This document shows positions 24,720 to 32,443 of a stretch of 64,000 nucleotides of DNA, piece after piece (positions within the stretch are counted from its first letter, which is position 1; every line of letters starts with the position of its first letter). Origin of the DNA: Mycolicibacterium malmesburyense. Lineage in GTDB: Bacteria > Actinomycetota > Actinomycetes > Mycobacteriales > Mycobacteriaceae. The stretch covers positions 1-64,000 of the forward strand of contig NZ_CVTB01000280.1 of assembly GCF_001050015.1 (NCBI RefSeq). Reading direction: 5' to 3'. The position numbers and the translations under genes are program-made. The notes below the pieces were generated by a model. It was given only the letters and a program-made list of their open reading frames with translations, did no database searches and was not told where the DNA came from.

Positions 24720-25931
24720 GTGATCACCCGGAACGAGCGAGCGGGTATCGACGACCGCTGGCACAAGCGCGTCAAAGATCCGGACGGAACGATGCGCACC
24801 GAGAGATCCGCGGTGTACGGCAAGGTGTCGCGCTGGCGCGTCAGGTGGGTTGATGCCACCGGAGCCGAGCGCACCAAGAGCTTCCAGCGCAAGCCGGATG
24901 CACAGGCCTATCTGAACGGTCTCACTGCGGACGTTCAGCGCGGTGAGTATGTCGATCCCCGCAAGAGTGCCGAAACGTTCGGCACGGTCGCCGAGCAGTG
25001 GTTCACCACCAAACAGCATCGGAAGCCGAAAACCGTTGCAGGGTATCGCTCGTTGCTCGACACGGTGGTGTTGCCCAAGTGGGAAGACGTCCCGCTGAAA
25101 CGGCTCGACTACGAGTCGTACTCGACCTGGCTGGGCGCTCTGTCTGTCGATGGTGGGCAACGAGGCGCGGGTCTGTCGGCAAGCCGGATCACCCAGGCGC
25201 ACCAGCTCGTCGGCGCTGTCCTCAAATACGCGCAACGAACCGGCAAGGTCGCGAAGAACGTCGCTCTGGAGATAAAGCGGGATGAGGATCTTCCCGAACA
25301 AGCCGAGCGTGAGCGGCGGTATCTGAGTCATGCCGAGCTGTTGATGCTGGCCAAGGCTGCCGATCGGTTCGAGACGCTGACGCTGGTCCTCGGCTACTGC
25401 GGGCTGAGGTTCGGCGAAGCCGTAGCACTGAGGCGCCGGCATGTGGGTGACCGCGTGCTCACGGTGCGATCGTCCGCGACCGCGGTCACCGGTAAGGGCA
25501 TCGTCGAGTCAACGACCAAGACGAAGCGGGATCGCCACGTGCCGGTACCCGAACCTGTGTGGAAGCGGCTTCACGCTGAATTGCCTACCGATCCGAATGC
25601 ACTGGTGTTCCCGAGCCGCAAAGGCGGGTTCTTGCCGCTCGGCGAGTACCGGTGGGCGTTCGACAATGCGTGCGCCGAAGTCGGGATCGAGGGGCTGGTA
25701 CCCCATGGCCTAAGGCACACCACGGCGTCGCTGGCGATCAGCGCAGGCGCTAACGTCAAGGTCGTGCAACGGCTACTTGGACACGCGACGGCGGCGATGA
25801 CGCTCGACCGCTACGGTCACTTGCTCAACGATGATCTGAGCGGTGTCGCCGATGCGCTGGGCAAGGCCATCGACAGTACTGCGGTATCACTGCGGTACTC
25901 GGGACGTCAGAAAAAGGCCGAAACGGCCTGA
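24720..25931 (+). CDS. int: Tyrosine integrase
   Basis: 403 aa site-specific recombinase. The N-terminal arm-binding region is basic (1-90) and the core-binding SAM-like domain spans about 85-180. The catalytic domain has Arg230 (GYCGLRFGEA), the His329-x2-Arg332 box (HGLRHT), His355 (LLGHA) and the nucleophile Tyr365 (LDRYGHL). A KxxK-type beta-hairpin segment (TTKTKRDRHVP) supplies the Lys. GTG start, leaderless-type promoter. It reads toward the tRNA and its 3' end contains arm-type repeats, so it is the integrase of this element. Confidence 0.96.
   Translation: MITRNERAGIDDRWHKRVKDPDGTMRTERSAVYGKVSRWRVRWVDATGAERTKSFQRKPDAQAYLNGLTADVQRGEYVDPRKSAETFGTVAEQWFTTKQHRKPKTVAGYRSLLDTVVLPKWEDVPLKRLDYESYSTWLGALSVDGGQRGAGLSASRITQAHQLVGAVLKYAQRTGKVAKNVALEIKRDEDLPEQAERERRYLSHAELLMLAKAADRFETLTLVLGYCGLRFGEAVALRRRHVGDRVLTVRSSATAVTGKGIVESTTKTKRDRHVPVPEPVWKRLHAELPTDPNALVFPSRKGGFLPLGEYRWAFDNACAEVGIEGLVPHGLRHTTASLAISAGANVKVVQRLLGHATAAMTLDRYGHLLNDDLSGVADALGKAIDSTAVSLRYSGRQKKAETA
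25877..25899 (+). repeat. Two arm-type sites (right arm)
   Basis: TACTGCGGTAT (25877-25887) and CACTGCGGTACT (25888-25899) lie in the end of the integrase gene, about 50 bp before the right core repeat, in the same orientation as those at 375-398. In the circular element they would flank the core on both sides. Confidence 0.62.
25915..25929. terminator. Hairpin at the integrase stop codon
   Basis: AGGCCG-AAA-CGGCCT is a perfect 6-bp stem with a 3-nt loop overlapping the last integrase codons. It would end integrase transcription before the tRNA, whose likely -10 box TATGCT follows at 25934-25939. Confidence 0.45.
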
Positions 25932-25951
25932 AGTATGCTCTGAGCTGCAAA

Positions 25952-26025
25952 GCCCCCATAGCCCAATTGGCAGAGGCAGCGGACTTAAAATCCGCACAGT
26001 GTCGGTTCGAGTCCGACTGGGGGCA
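25952..26025 (+). tRNA. tRNA with TAA anticodon (Leu by anticodon), no long variable arm
   Basis: 74 nt. The acceptor stem GCCCCCA/TGGGGGC is followed by unpaired A26025. The anticodon stem is GCGGA/TCCGC with loop CTTAAAA (anticodon TAA), and the T stem is GTCGG/CCGAC with loop TTCGAGT. The variable loop is only 5 nt (ACAGT), whereas bacterial tRNA-Leu normally has a long variable arm, so identity by anticodon is uncertain. The first 42 nt duplicate 222-263. The element supplies the 5' part and a new upstream region; the chromosome supplies the 3' part. Confidence 0.9.
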
Positions 26026-26084
26026 CTGGGTTTGTAGGGGTCAAGGCACTTGGCGGAGTGCAGGATAGAGCGGCCACCTGCGGA

Positions 26085-26393
26085 TCAAACCATGGCGACG
26101 ATGAACGCCAGAATGGCGAGAACCACCAAGATCAAGCCTGCCAGTACCAAGAATGCACCTAGCGATGCCATCCGACGGCGTCGATCGGCGTCGCCGTCGG
26201 CGGCTCCCTTGACCGAGGTCTTCATTGTTTTGAAGAGGGCTGACCAGTCGATGCGCGACAGGCCCCGCCGCGTGGCAGTCGTGTCGCGCATGGGGTGGTC
26301 GGGTACCGTTCCCGCGCCATTGCCGTAGAACACCAGCCCGGTCAGAATCGCAACCACTGCCAAAACCAGCAACGCCACACCCAGTCCTACCAT
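26085..26393 (-). CDS. Small membrane protein, unknown function (102 aa)
   Basis: Start taken at the ATG at 26393 (MVGLGVALLVLAVVAILTG), since upstream residues of the longer frame are Arg-rich and unlike a protein. There is one membrane helix at about 3-24, a polar loop with basic residues, and a second helix at about 78-101 ending at the stop. First chromosomal gene to the right of the tRNA. No family recognised. Confidence 0.65.
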   Translation of the reverse strand: MVGLGVALLVLAVVAILTGLVFYGNGAGTVPDHPMRDTTATRRGLSRIDWSALFKTMKTSVKGAADGDADRRRRMASLGAFLVLAGLILVVLAILAFIVAMV

Positions 26394-26583
26394 CGCACGC
26401 CTCCCATCGGATCGACCCACCTTGGCACCACATACCCAGAGGTGCCGCGGCTCGAACCGAGCGGAATCCTCTCTGGTGTTGGAGAGGTCCCGCCCCGGCC
26501 GAGTTGACCCCCGCGCGGCCGCCCCGCGGTTTAGCCTGATCCTGCTGAGCGAGGCGCGTGCGCCGTAGCACGAGGAGGGCGCG

Positions 26584-27573
26584 GTGGTGGTCCAAGCTGA
26601 CACCGGCTACCTCGCGAGGCTGACCCGGCACAACCGCGACCGCGCCGTGTTGGCAGTGGTCTTCCTTCTGCTCTTCGTCTTCTCCTACAGCGAAGACGTC
26701 GTCTTCGCGGTGCTGGACGCGACCGGCAACGACCACGTCCTCGGATGGATCGTCGGACTGGTCGGGTTTGATGCGGCCCTGCTCGCCGCGGTGGGTGCGC
26801 TGAAACATCGAATAGCGCAAGCCGACGGCGTGCAGCGGCTATGGCGGCCATGGTGGGTCGCCTTCGCGGCCGTGATCGTCCTCGATGTCCTGCTGGTTCT
26901 CCTCCCGGACTCACACCCGCTGTGGCTCGACATCTCGATGTCGGTGGTGATGGCGTGCCTCATGGGAGTCCTGATGGCGTTGGCGCTCAACGCCTCACCG
27001 CTGACGCTGTTCAGCAAGGAGCAGCGCGCTGCGGCGCCGGCGGATTGGGAACGCGTTCGCTCGGTGGTTCCGCTCGTCATCGGAACCCTCGTTCTCTACC
27101 TCGCCTCCACCGCCTTCGACGATTTCTTCGACCTCGACACCGTGCGCATCCTCGACCCGGGGATGGCGGCCGAAGTCGCGGCCATGCCGCTGGATGAACA
27201 GCTGGGCGCCAACGCGACCCTCTGCGAGGGGGCGGTGAGTCCGGCTTTCTTTCAACAGGTCGTCAAGGTGATCCCCTTGCTGTTGCTCACTCTCGGAGTG
27301 GAGTTCAACTACTTCCGGCGGGCACTGGCCGAACCCGTCCAACGGGCCGCCGCGGCCGCCACCGCCACGGTGCTGTCGATCGGGTTGGCTCTGGCCGTCT
27401 CGACACTGCCGTGGGGCGGCAGCGGTTGTGGTCAGGTGCTCGGCTATTGGCACGAATACCTGACGTTCGTGATCTCGGTGCAGGGCGTCGCCACGGGACT
27501 GGCGACGCTTGTGTGGGTGCTCGTGGTGAGCGACCCGGACAGACGCAACACCTCGGGAGTCGGCGATGTCTGA
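26584..27573 (+). CDS. Polytopic membrane protein, tandem paralog 1
   Basis: 329 aa, GTG start with GAGGAGG upstream. About eight hydrophobic segments. Conserved blocks shared with the next gene: VPLVIGT...YLA.TA in the middle, DxFDxDTxRxLDP, LGVEFNYFRR, STLPWGGSGCG and a final VQG..TGLATLVW helix. Two Cys (CEGAVSP and GCG) are also conserved between the pair, perhaps as a disulfide outside the membrane. No recognised family. It overlaps the next start by 8 nt, so the two are an operon. Confidence 0.75.
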   Translation: MVVQADTGYLARLTRHNRDRAVLAVVFLLLFVFSYSEDVVFAVLDATGNDHVLGWIVGLVGFDAALLAAVGALKHRIAQADGVQRLWRPWWVAFAAVIVLDVLLVLLPDSHPLWLDISMSVVMACLMGVLMALALNASPLTLFSKEQRAAAPADWERVRSVVPLVIGTLVLYLASTAFDDFFDLDTVRILDPGMAAEVAAMPLDEQLGANATLCEGAVSPAFFQQVVKVIPLLLLTLGVEFNYFRRALAEPVQRAAAAATATVLSIGLALAVSTLPWGGSGCGQVLGYWHEYLTFVISVQGVATGLATLVWVLVVSDPDRRNTSGVGDV

Positions 27574-28549
27574 GGCAATCGCACACCCGCGGGCGGACCG
27601 CGCGGTTTTCGGTGTCGTCTTCCTCATGGTGTTCGCGTTCTCCTACAGCGAGCAGGTCGTATCACAGCTGTTCCCCTCTAACGCCTCTGGCCAAGAGATG
27701 GCATGGCGGATCGCGGTGATCGTCGTCGACGCCATGGTGCTCACATTGGCCGGCTTGATGAAACGCGCGATAACGCGGGGAGACGGTGATGAGCCGCGGC
27801 TATGGAGATGGTGGTGGGCGGGCGTCGCCATCCTGCTCGGTATCGATGCACTCCGGCTCATTTCGCTGGACTCGATCGGCGTGGACCTGGTGACTGCGAC
27901 CATCTACGCCGCCGCAATGGGTTTGACGATCGTTGCATCGCTGAACGCCGATCCGCTCACCCTGATCAACAGTGAGCGTCGGTTGACGCTGCCCGTCGAC
28001 TGGTCCCGGGTGCGGGCGATCGTTCCCCTGGTGATCGGAACCTGGTTCTGCTACCTGGCGGCGACGGCCTACGTCGATCTGTTCGACATCGACACGATAC
28101 GGACGCTTGACCCGACGCTCGAATCAGAGATCGCGAATCTTCCATCCGCAGAACAGATGTCGGTGCTCTCGCAAATCTGTGCGGGAGCGATCAGCCCGGT
28201 GTACTTCCAACTGGTGGCTGAAGTGATACCCGTCCTGCTTCTGGCGCTCGGCGTGGAATTCAACTATTTCCGGCGCACGCTCACCGACGCCGGCCAGCGT
28301 GCGGCAACCGCGGCCACGGTGACGGTGCTGGCCGCCGCGCTGGTCGCAACGCTCTCGACTCTTCCGTGGGATGGCCAGGGATGCGGCGACGTGCTGTCCC
28401 GCTGGCACGAGTACATCGCGTTCCTGCTGACGGTCCAAGGCATCTTCACGGGGCTGGCGACGCTGGTCTGGTTGCTGGTCGCCAGCACACCGGACGGTCC
28501 CGCCGACGCCGACGACAAGGCCGAAGCTGCAGAGTCGGTCGAGGGGTGA
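27566..28549 (+). CDS. Polytopic membrane protein, tandem paralog 2
   Basis: 327 aa, ATG start with GGGAG upstream inside the end of paralog 1. It has the same topology and shared blocks as paralog 1 (FDIDTIRTLDP, LGVEFNYFRRTL, STLPWDGQGCG, GLATLVWLLV). The tandem, overlapping arrangement suggests the two form a heteromeric complex, but this is inference. The acidic C-terminal tail is probably cytoplasmic. Function unknown. Confidence 0.75.
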   Translation: MSEAIAHPRADRAVFGVVFLMVFAFSYSEQVVSQLFPSNASGQEMAWRIAVIVVDAMVLTLAGLMKRAITRGDGDEPRLWRWWWAGVAILLGIDALRLISLDSIGVDLVTATIYAAAMGLTIVASLNADPLTLINSERRLTLPVDWSRVRAIVPLVIGTWFCYLAATAYVDLFDIDTIRTLDPTLESEIANLPSAEQMSVLSQICAGAISPVYFQLVAEVIPVLLLALGVEFNYFRRTLTDAGQRAATAATVTVLAAALVATLSTLPWDGQGCGDVLSRWHEYIAFLLTVQGIFTGLATLVWLLVASTPDGPADADDKAEAAESVEG

Positions 28550-28582
28550 GGAAGCAGAAGCGACATTCGTGGCGGCGGGCCG

Positions 28583-28840
28583 TCAGCCCCGAATGTTTCT
28601 CACGATCCCGTTAGCGGTCTCGTCATACTTCTTGTTGACGTTCGACGACAGTTCTCGTTCCACGACCGTCGGCGGCGCGACGACGACGCCGCTTGAAGGC
28701 TGCTGCTGTTGGATGTTCGGGCTGCCGTCGTCCGCGAATGCCGTCGCACTGCCGGTGAGCAGTACCGCACCGAAGCTCGCGACCGCCGCGGCGCCGACAA
28801 GCCAATGGATGACGGGTGTGGTGTTGGTATGAGTAGTCAT
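28583..28840 (-). CDS. Small exported protein (85 aa)
   Basis: Signal peptide about residues 1-36 (HWLVGAAAVASFGAVLLTG then ATAFA, cleavage before DDGSP). The mature part is short, Gln/Val-rich and ends in a charged helix (NVNKKYDETANGIVRNIRG). Similar small secreted proteins are common in mycobacteria; the function is not known. It is convergent with the tandem membrane gene operon. Confidence 0.65.
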   Translation of the reverse strand: MTTHTNTTPVIHWLVGAAAVASFGAVLLTGSATAFADDGSPNIQQQQPSSGVVVAPPTVVERELSSNVNKKYDETANGIVRNIRG

Positions 28841-29071
28841 AAAGGGATGGTTGCCGTCGAGGAGGCGGCCGATAATGGCCGACAGGCCAGATTCGCCATT
28901 CTGGCCGCAAGAATTTCCTAGCTGAACGGCAACCCTGCCGCTGGGATAACGATCGGTTTAGTTAACCGCCTAGTGGGCCTGTGCCTGCAAAGCGGCAAGA
29001 TTGCACATTCGGGTACCGCTGGTATACAGGTCGGTATCCTTTGGCAGCCCGCATCCAGTCAGGAGGTCGCG

Positions 29072-29962
29072 ATGGCATCCACTGCTGTTGAGTCCCTACT
29101 GGCGCGCCACCGGTCCAGCGGCCGTTTCTTCAGCGGCGCCGGGATCCGGTCGTTCGCACTGGACGAGGGACCGCGGGACGCCCCGCCCGTGGTGTGCATC
29201 CACGGCGTTCCAGCCTCCTCGTTCCTGTTCCGCAGGACACTGCCCGCGCTCGCGCGGTACGGGCTCCGCGGCGTCGCCGTCGACCTGCCGGGACTCGGCC
29301 TCGCCGAGCGCCCAGCCGACGCCGACTACACCTGGACCGGGTTGGGACGCTGGATGACGGCGGCGATCGACGCCTTGGAACTGGACCGCTTCCACCTCGT
29401 CGTGCACGACATCGGCGGGCCCGTCGGATTCGAGGTCGCCAGCGCGATCCCGGACAGGGTGCAATCCATGACGCTGCTCAACACCCTCATCGACGTCGAG
29501 ACCTTCCACCGGCCGTGGCCGATGGAGCCTTTCGCGCACCGCGGTATCGGCGAAGCCTGGCTGCAATCGCTGCGAATACCCGGAGGCTTCGTATCGATCA
29601 TGCGCCTGGTCGGTGTGACCCGACAGGTGCCGACCGACCAAATCCTCTGCTGGCGATCGCTTCTCCTCGGGGACGACGGCGGTCGCGCCTTCCTGAAGAT
29701 CATGCGCGGCTTCGAGCTGACTGCGGACAAACAGGCCCTCTACCGGTCCGCCGTCGGACAACAGGCCTATCCCGTGCAGATCGTCTGGGGTCAGCGCGAC
29801 ACGATGCTGCCTTGGCGTCGGCAGGGCGTCCAAGCCCAGCGCGCCACCGGCCTCGACACAGCCACCCTGTTGCCGGCCAAGCACTTCGTCCCCGAAGATC
29901 AACCCGAGCAGATCGCCGCCGCCGTGCACCGACTCATCGAGGACAAGCAGGCGCAGCGGTAG
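29072..29962 (+). CDS. Alpha/beta hydrolase with Asp nucleophile (dehalogenase/epoxide-hydrolase type)
   Basis: 296 aa from the ATG at 29072, preceded by AGGAGG. CIHGVPASSFLFRR is the HGxP oxyanion loop and VHDIGGPVGFEVA carries an Asp at the nucleophile position, as in haloalkane dehalogenases and epoxide hydrolases. The His is probably in PAKHFVPEDQP near the C-terminus, and a cap domain lies at about 130-210 (Trp, Phe rich). The substrate cannot be told from the sequence. The neighbouring YdcF-like gene follows 58 nt later. Confidence 0.85.
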   Translation: MASTAVESLLARHRSSGRFFSGAGIRSFALDEGPRDAPPVVCIHGVPASSFLFRRTLPALARYGLRGVAVDLPGLGLAERPADADYTWTGLGRWMTAAIDALELDRFHLVVHDIGGPVGFEVASAIPDRVQSMTLLNTLIDVETFHRPWPMEPFAHRGIGEAWLQSLRIPGGFVSIMRLVGVTRQVPTDQILCWRSLLLGDDGGRAFLKIMRGFELTADKQALYRSAVGQQAYPVQIVWGQRDTMLPWRRQGVQAQRATGLDTATLLPAKHFVPEDQPEQIAAAVHRLIEDKQAQR

Positions 29963-30020
29963 GGAAGGGCCCGAAGGGCAAAGCCGTGGGGCCGCAGGGC
30001 ATGCCCAGTATCGTGACCTT

Positions 30021-30638
30021 GTGCGGTTCGTCGGCTCGACACGGCGCGAACGACTCGTCAGGCACTCCCTACGAATCGCGATTGCGTTGACGCTGTTTCT
30101 CATCGGTGTCATCGGCCTGGCTATCGACATCGAAATCTTCAGCGGGCGGTCCGACTCCGCGCCGGCGGATGCAGCCATCGTCCTCGGCGCAGCGGTCGAT
30201 GGCGGTACGCCCTCGCCGGTGTTCGAGGAGCGCCTACGGCACGCGGCCGCGCTGTTCGAATCCGGACAGGTCCAATGGATCATCCTGACAGGCGGCGTCG
30301 GGCAGGGTGACACACTCTCCGAGGCCGAGGCCGGCCGCAACTGGTTGATCGCGACGGGGATTCCGGCGGATCGTCTGCTCGTCGAGACGCAATCACGCAC
30401 CACCAGACAGAATTTCGCGTTCACGCGACCGCTGTTGGCCGAACACGGTATCCATCGAGTCCTTGTCGTCAGCGATCCGCTGCACATGCGCCGTGCAACC
30501 CGCATCGCCAACAATCTCGGGCTCGAGGCACACCCGTCACCCACGCCCACAAGCCGCTTCCGAACTCCGCACACGCGGATTCCGATGCTGCTGCGCGAGG
30601 TCTACCTCAGTCTGGAGTACTACGTCACGCGTCAGTGA
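30021..30638 (+). CDS. YdcF/DUF218-family membrane-anchored protein
   Basis: 205 aa, GTG start. One N-terminal membrane helix (about 17-37), then the DUF218 fold: AAIVLGAAVDGGTPSPVFEERL, ILTGGVGQGDTLSEAEAGRNWL, ESQSRTT-like ETQSRTTRQNF and VVSDPLHMRRA. Members such as SanA and YdcF act in the envelope and bind a nucleotide-like ligand; the reaction is unknown. The domain faces outside. Confidence 0.85.
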   Translation: MRFVGSTRRERLVRHSLRIAIALTLFLIGVIGLAIDIEIFSGRSDSAPADAAIVLGAAVDGGTPSPVFEERLRHAAALFESGQVQWIILTGGVGQGDTLSEAEAGRNWLIATGIPADRLLVETQSRTTRQNFAFTRPLLAEHGIHRVLVVSDPLHMRRATRIANNLGLEAHPSPTPTSRFRTPHTRIPMLLREVYLSLEYYVTRQ

Positions 30639-30673
30639 GTCGCGCTGCGGCTGAACCGCGCGAACGAGGGCGT

Positions 30674-31612
30674 CTATGCCGAGGCGGCCAGCGCCCTCTC
30701 GTCCTCGTCGGCGAAGGTGTCCTCCAGCGTCAGCGGCGAATAGTCCAGGTCGATTTCACCGACCGGGCGGCCGCGGGCGCTGTTGATCGTCCCGAACCGC
30801 CGCATACCCTTGTCGCTCGCGTACTGCTGAAACTCGTCCATCTTCAGATCGAACGGAACCTCGTCGTAGAGCGCGAACCCGTCCTCGGTGTTCTTCAGTG
30901 CCACCGGAATGAGTTCGTTCATCCGCTCCTCGAACACCTTCCAGTTCGAGTCGTCGGCCGCGACGTGGCGCCGGCAGGTGAACGTACCCCACGCCATGTG
31001 GCGGCGTTCGTCGTCGCCGATGCGCCGCACCAGCTCCTGCATGCCCGGCAGAATGCCGCGGTCCACGCAAATGCGGTGCCACGCATAGTATCCCGTCAAC
31101 GCCATCATGCCTTCGATGACGTGGTTGTAGGTCACCGATGCCCGCACTTGTGCGGCGGGGGACGGGTCGGCGTTGAGCGCATCCAGTGCACTGGGCAACT
31201 CCTCGTAGAACATCTGCCGGTAGGCCGGTAGCTCATCGATGTAGTGATGCAGGTCTTCGGTCAGCCCGACGGCGTCCAGCCACATGCGGAACACCTGGGT
31301 GTGCTTGGCCTCCTCGAACGCGAACTGCGTCAGATACATCTCGTCGCCGAGTCGGCCCTCGGCCCGCATCGCCGCCATGAACGGCTGAATGTCCTGGGTG
31401 ACCGCTTCCTCACCGGCGATGAACTCAGCGCACAGCCGTGCTGCCCAGTCCCGCTCGAGTTCGGTCAGCGACTCCCAGTCCTCCCGGTCGCGGGAGAAGT
31501 CGATGTCGGCGGGGTTCCAGAATTTCGCGTTGCCGCCGGCGAACAGTTTCAACGGCAGGCTGTCCCAATTCAGTCCGCCCGCGTCGAGTGAGGCTGAGTT
31601 CTTACGTGTCAT
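30674..31612 (-). CDS. nrdB: R2-like ligand-binding oxidase (R2lox)
   Basis: 312 aa, very similar to Rv0233 of M. tuberculosis, which I recall well. It is a ferritin-like protein with a mixed Mn/Fe site. Ligands are in the expected places: Glu68, Glu101, His104, Glu167, Glu202, His205, with Val71 and Tyr162 for the ether cross-link. It is a presumed two-electron oxidase, not a ribonucleotide reductase subunit, despite the frequent nrdB name. Start taken at the ATG at 31612, overlapping the tetR stop (ATGA); a much longer upstream frame is the antisense-free shadow of tetR. Confidence 0.93.
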   Translation of the reverse strand: MTRKNSASLDAGGLNWDSLPLKLFAGGNAKFWNPADIDFSRDREDWESLTELERDWAARLCAEFIAGEEAVTQDIQPFMAAMRAEGRLGDEMYLTQFAFEEAKHTQVFRMWLDAVGLTEDLHHYIDELPAYRQMFYEELPSALDALNADPSPAAQVRASVTYNHVIEGMMALTGYYAWHRICVDRGILPGMQELVRRIGDDERRHMAWGTFTCRRHVAADDSNWKVFEERMNELIPVALKNTEDGFALYDEVPFDLKMDEFQQYASDKGMRRFGTINSARGRPVGEIDLDYSPLTLEDTFADEDERALAASA

Positions 31613-32289
31613 CTGCTGACCTCCTTGGTCGTCTTCCGGGCTGGGCTGGTGGAAGAGAATGCGTCCGCCAGGACGGCTACGAGCCTGCGCACCGCGAGCG
31701 CGGGTTGGTCCGGAGTGGGGTCGTCGAGGCCGAGAACCGGGTCCATGCCGCGCACATAGGGCGCCAGCGCCATGTGCGGAAAGATCATCAACAACAGCGA
31801 CAGCAAGGCGTCGGTGTCGCAATCCGCGCGAAGGTCCCCGCGGTCGTGCGCGTCGCGCACCAGCGGCCGCAGCACCTCGAGATAGTGGCGGTGGATGACC
31901 GTGTGTACGGAAACCCTGGCGTCGGTGTCGATTTCGAAGTTCGACGCGGCATGCAGGGCACGGTCCTGCGGATGGTCGGCGTAGTACCCAACCCAGGCGT
32001 CGAGCAGATCGGTGAGGAACTCGAAGAACGGCCTGCTCGGGTCGAGTTCCCTGATCCGATCTTCCATGTAGGACCGCACCCGTTGGCTGCCGAGATCGGC
32101 GATGTACGCGTAGAGGTCGCGCTTGTCGGCGAAGTATTGGAACAGGCTTCCCTTCGCGACGCCCGCACGCCGGGCGATGACGTTCAGGCTGCCCTGCGAG
32201 TACCCGTGCGCGCCGAACTCCGCCTCCGCCGCCTCGATCACAGCGGCGCGACGGTTCGGATCGACCCGAGCCCATGTCACCGTTGGCAT
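31609..32289 (-). CDS. TetR-family regulator of the R2lox operon
   Basis: 226 aa from the ATG at 32289 with GGAGGTG upstream. Helix-turn-helix about residues 15-60 ([27 protein letters not shown]). Its stop overlaps the R2lox start, an order that matches Rv0232-Rv0233 as I recall. A perfect palindrome at 32305-32319, 15 nt before the start, is a likely autoregulatory operator. Ligand unknown. Confidence 0.9.
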   Translation of the reverse strand: MPTVTWARVDPNRRAAVIEAAEAEFGAHGYSQGSLNVIARRAGVAKGSLFQYFADKRDLYAYIADLGSQRVRSYMEDRIRELDPSRPFFEFLTDLLDAWVGYYADHPQDRALHAASNFEIDTDARVSVHTVIHRHYLEVLRPLVRDAHDRGDLRADCDTDALLSLLLMIFPHMALAPYVRGMDPVLGLDDPTPDQPALAVRRLVAVLADAFSSTSPARKTTKEVSR

Positions 32290-32304
32290 CGGCACCTCCA
32301 AGGG

Positions 32305-32319
32305 ATGACCACTGGTCAT
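32305..32319. promoter_or_regulatory. Palindromic operator of the tetR-R2lox operon
   Basis: ATGACCACTGGTCAT is a perfect 7-bp inverted repeat around a single C, immediately upstream of the TetR ribosome-binding site. It overlaps the place where the promoter or transcript start should be, so binding would repress. Confidence 0.65.
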
Positions 32320-32443
32320 AATACTGTGATCGGCGTCACGGTCAAGGGGGTTCTGCCCCGCGATATCCGTCACGAGCCAACGGCCTGAAGCCGCTGCATG
32401 GTGAATCGAGAAGTGCTGCGAACAGGTGCAATTGGCCTAGGAT

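Larger units (their letters stand above)
222..25993. mobile_element. tRNA-integrated element, about 25.7 kb
   Basis: Bounded by the 42-bp direct repeat at 222-263 and 25952-25993. The integrase is at the right end, reading toward the intact tRNA; next to it are an excisionase-like HTH protein and an ATP-binding protein. Repeated ACTGCGGTAY motifs lie near both ends. Cargo comprises an unknown 463-aa protein, a toxin-antitoxin-peptidase pair, an IS21-family insertion and a transporter/oxidation cluster with four TetR regulators. No conjugation, capsid or terminase genes are seen, so it is more like a small integrative or satellite element than a prophage or ICE. The exact crossover base within the repeat cannot be read. 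Confidence 0.85.

Noticed and set aside
222..25993. Prophage interpretation of the element
   Set aside because: No capsid, portal, terminase, tail or lysis genes; the cargo is metabolic and regulatory.
31613..32275. Long upstream extension of the R2lox frame
   Set aside because: It runs in another frame of the tetR gene, is Arg-rich, and the R2lox family starts at the ATG at 31612.
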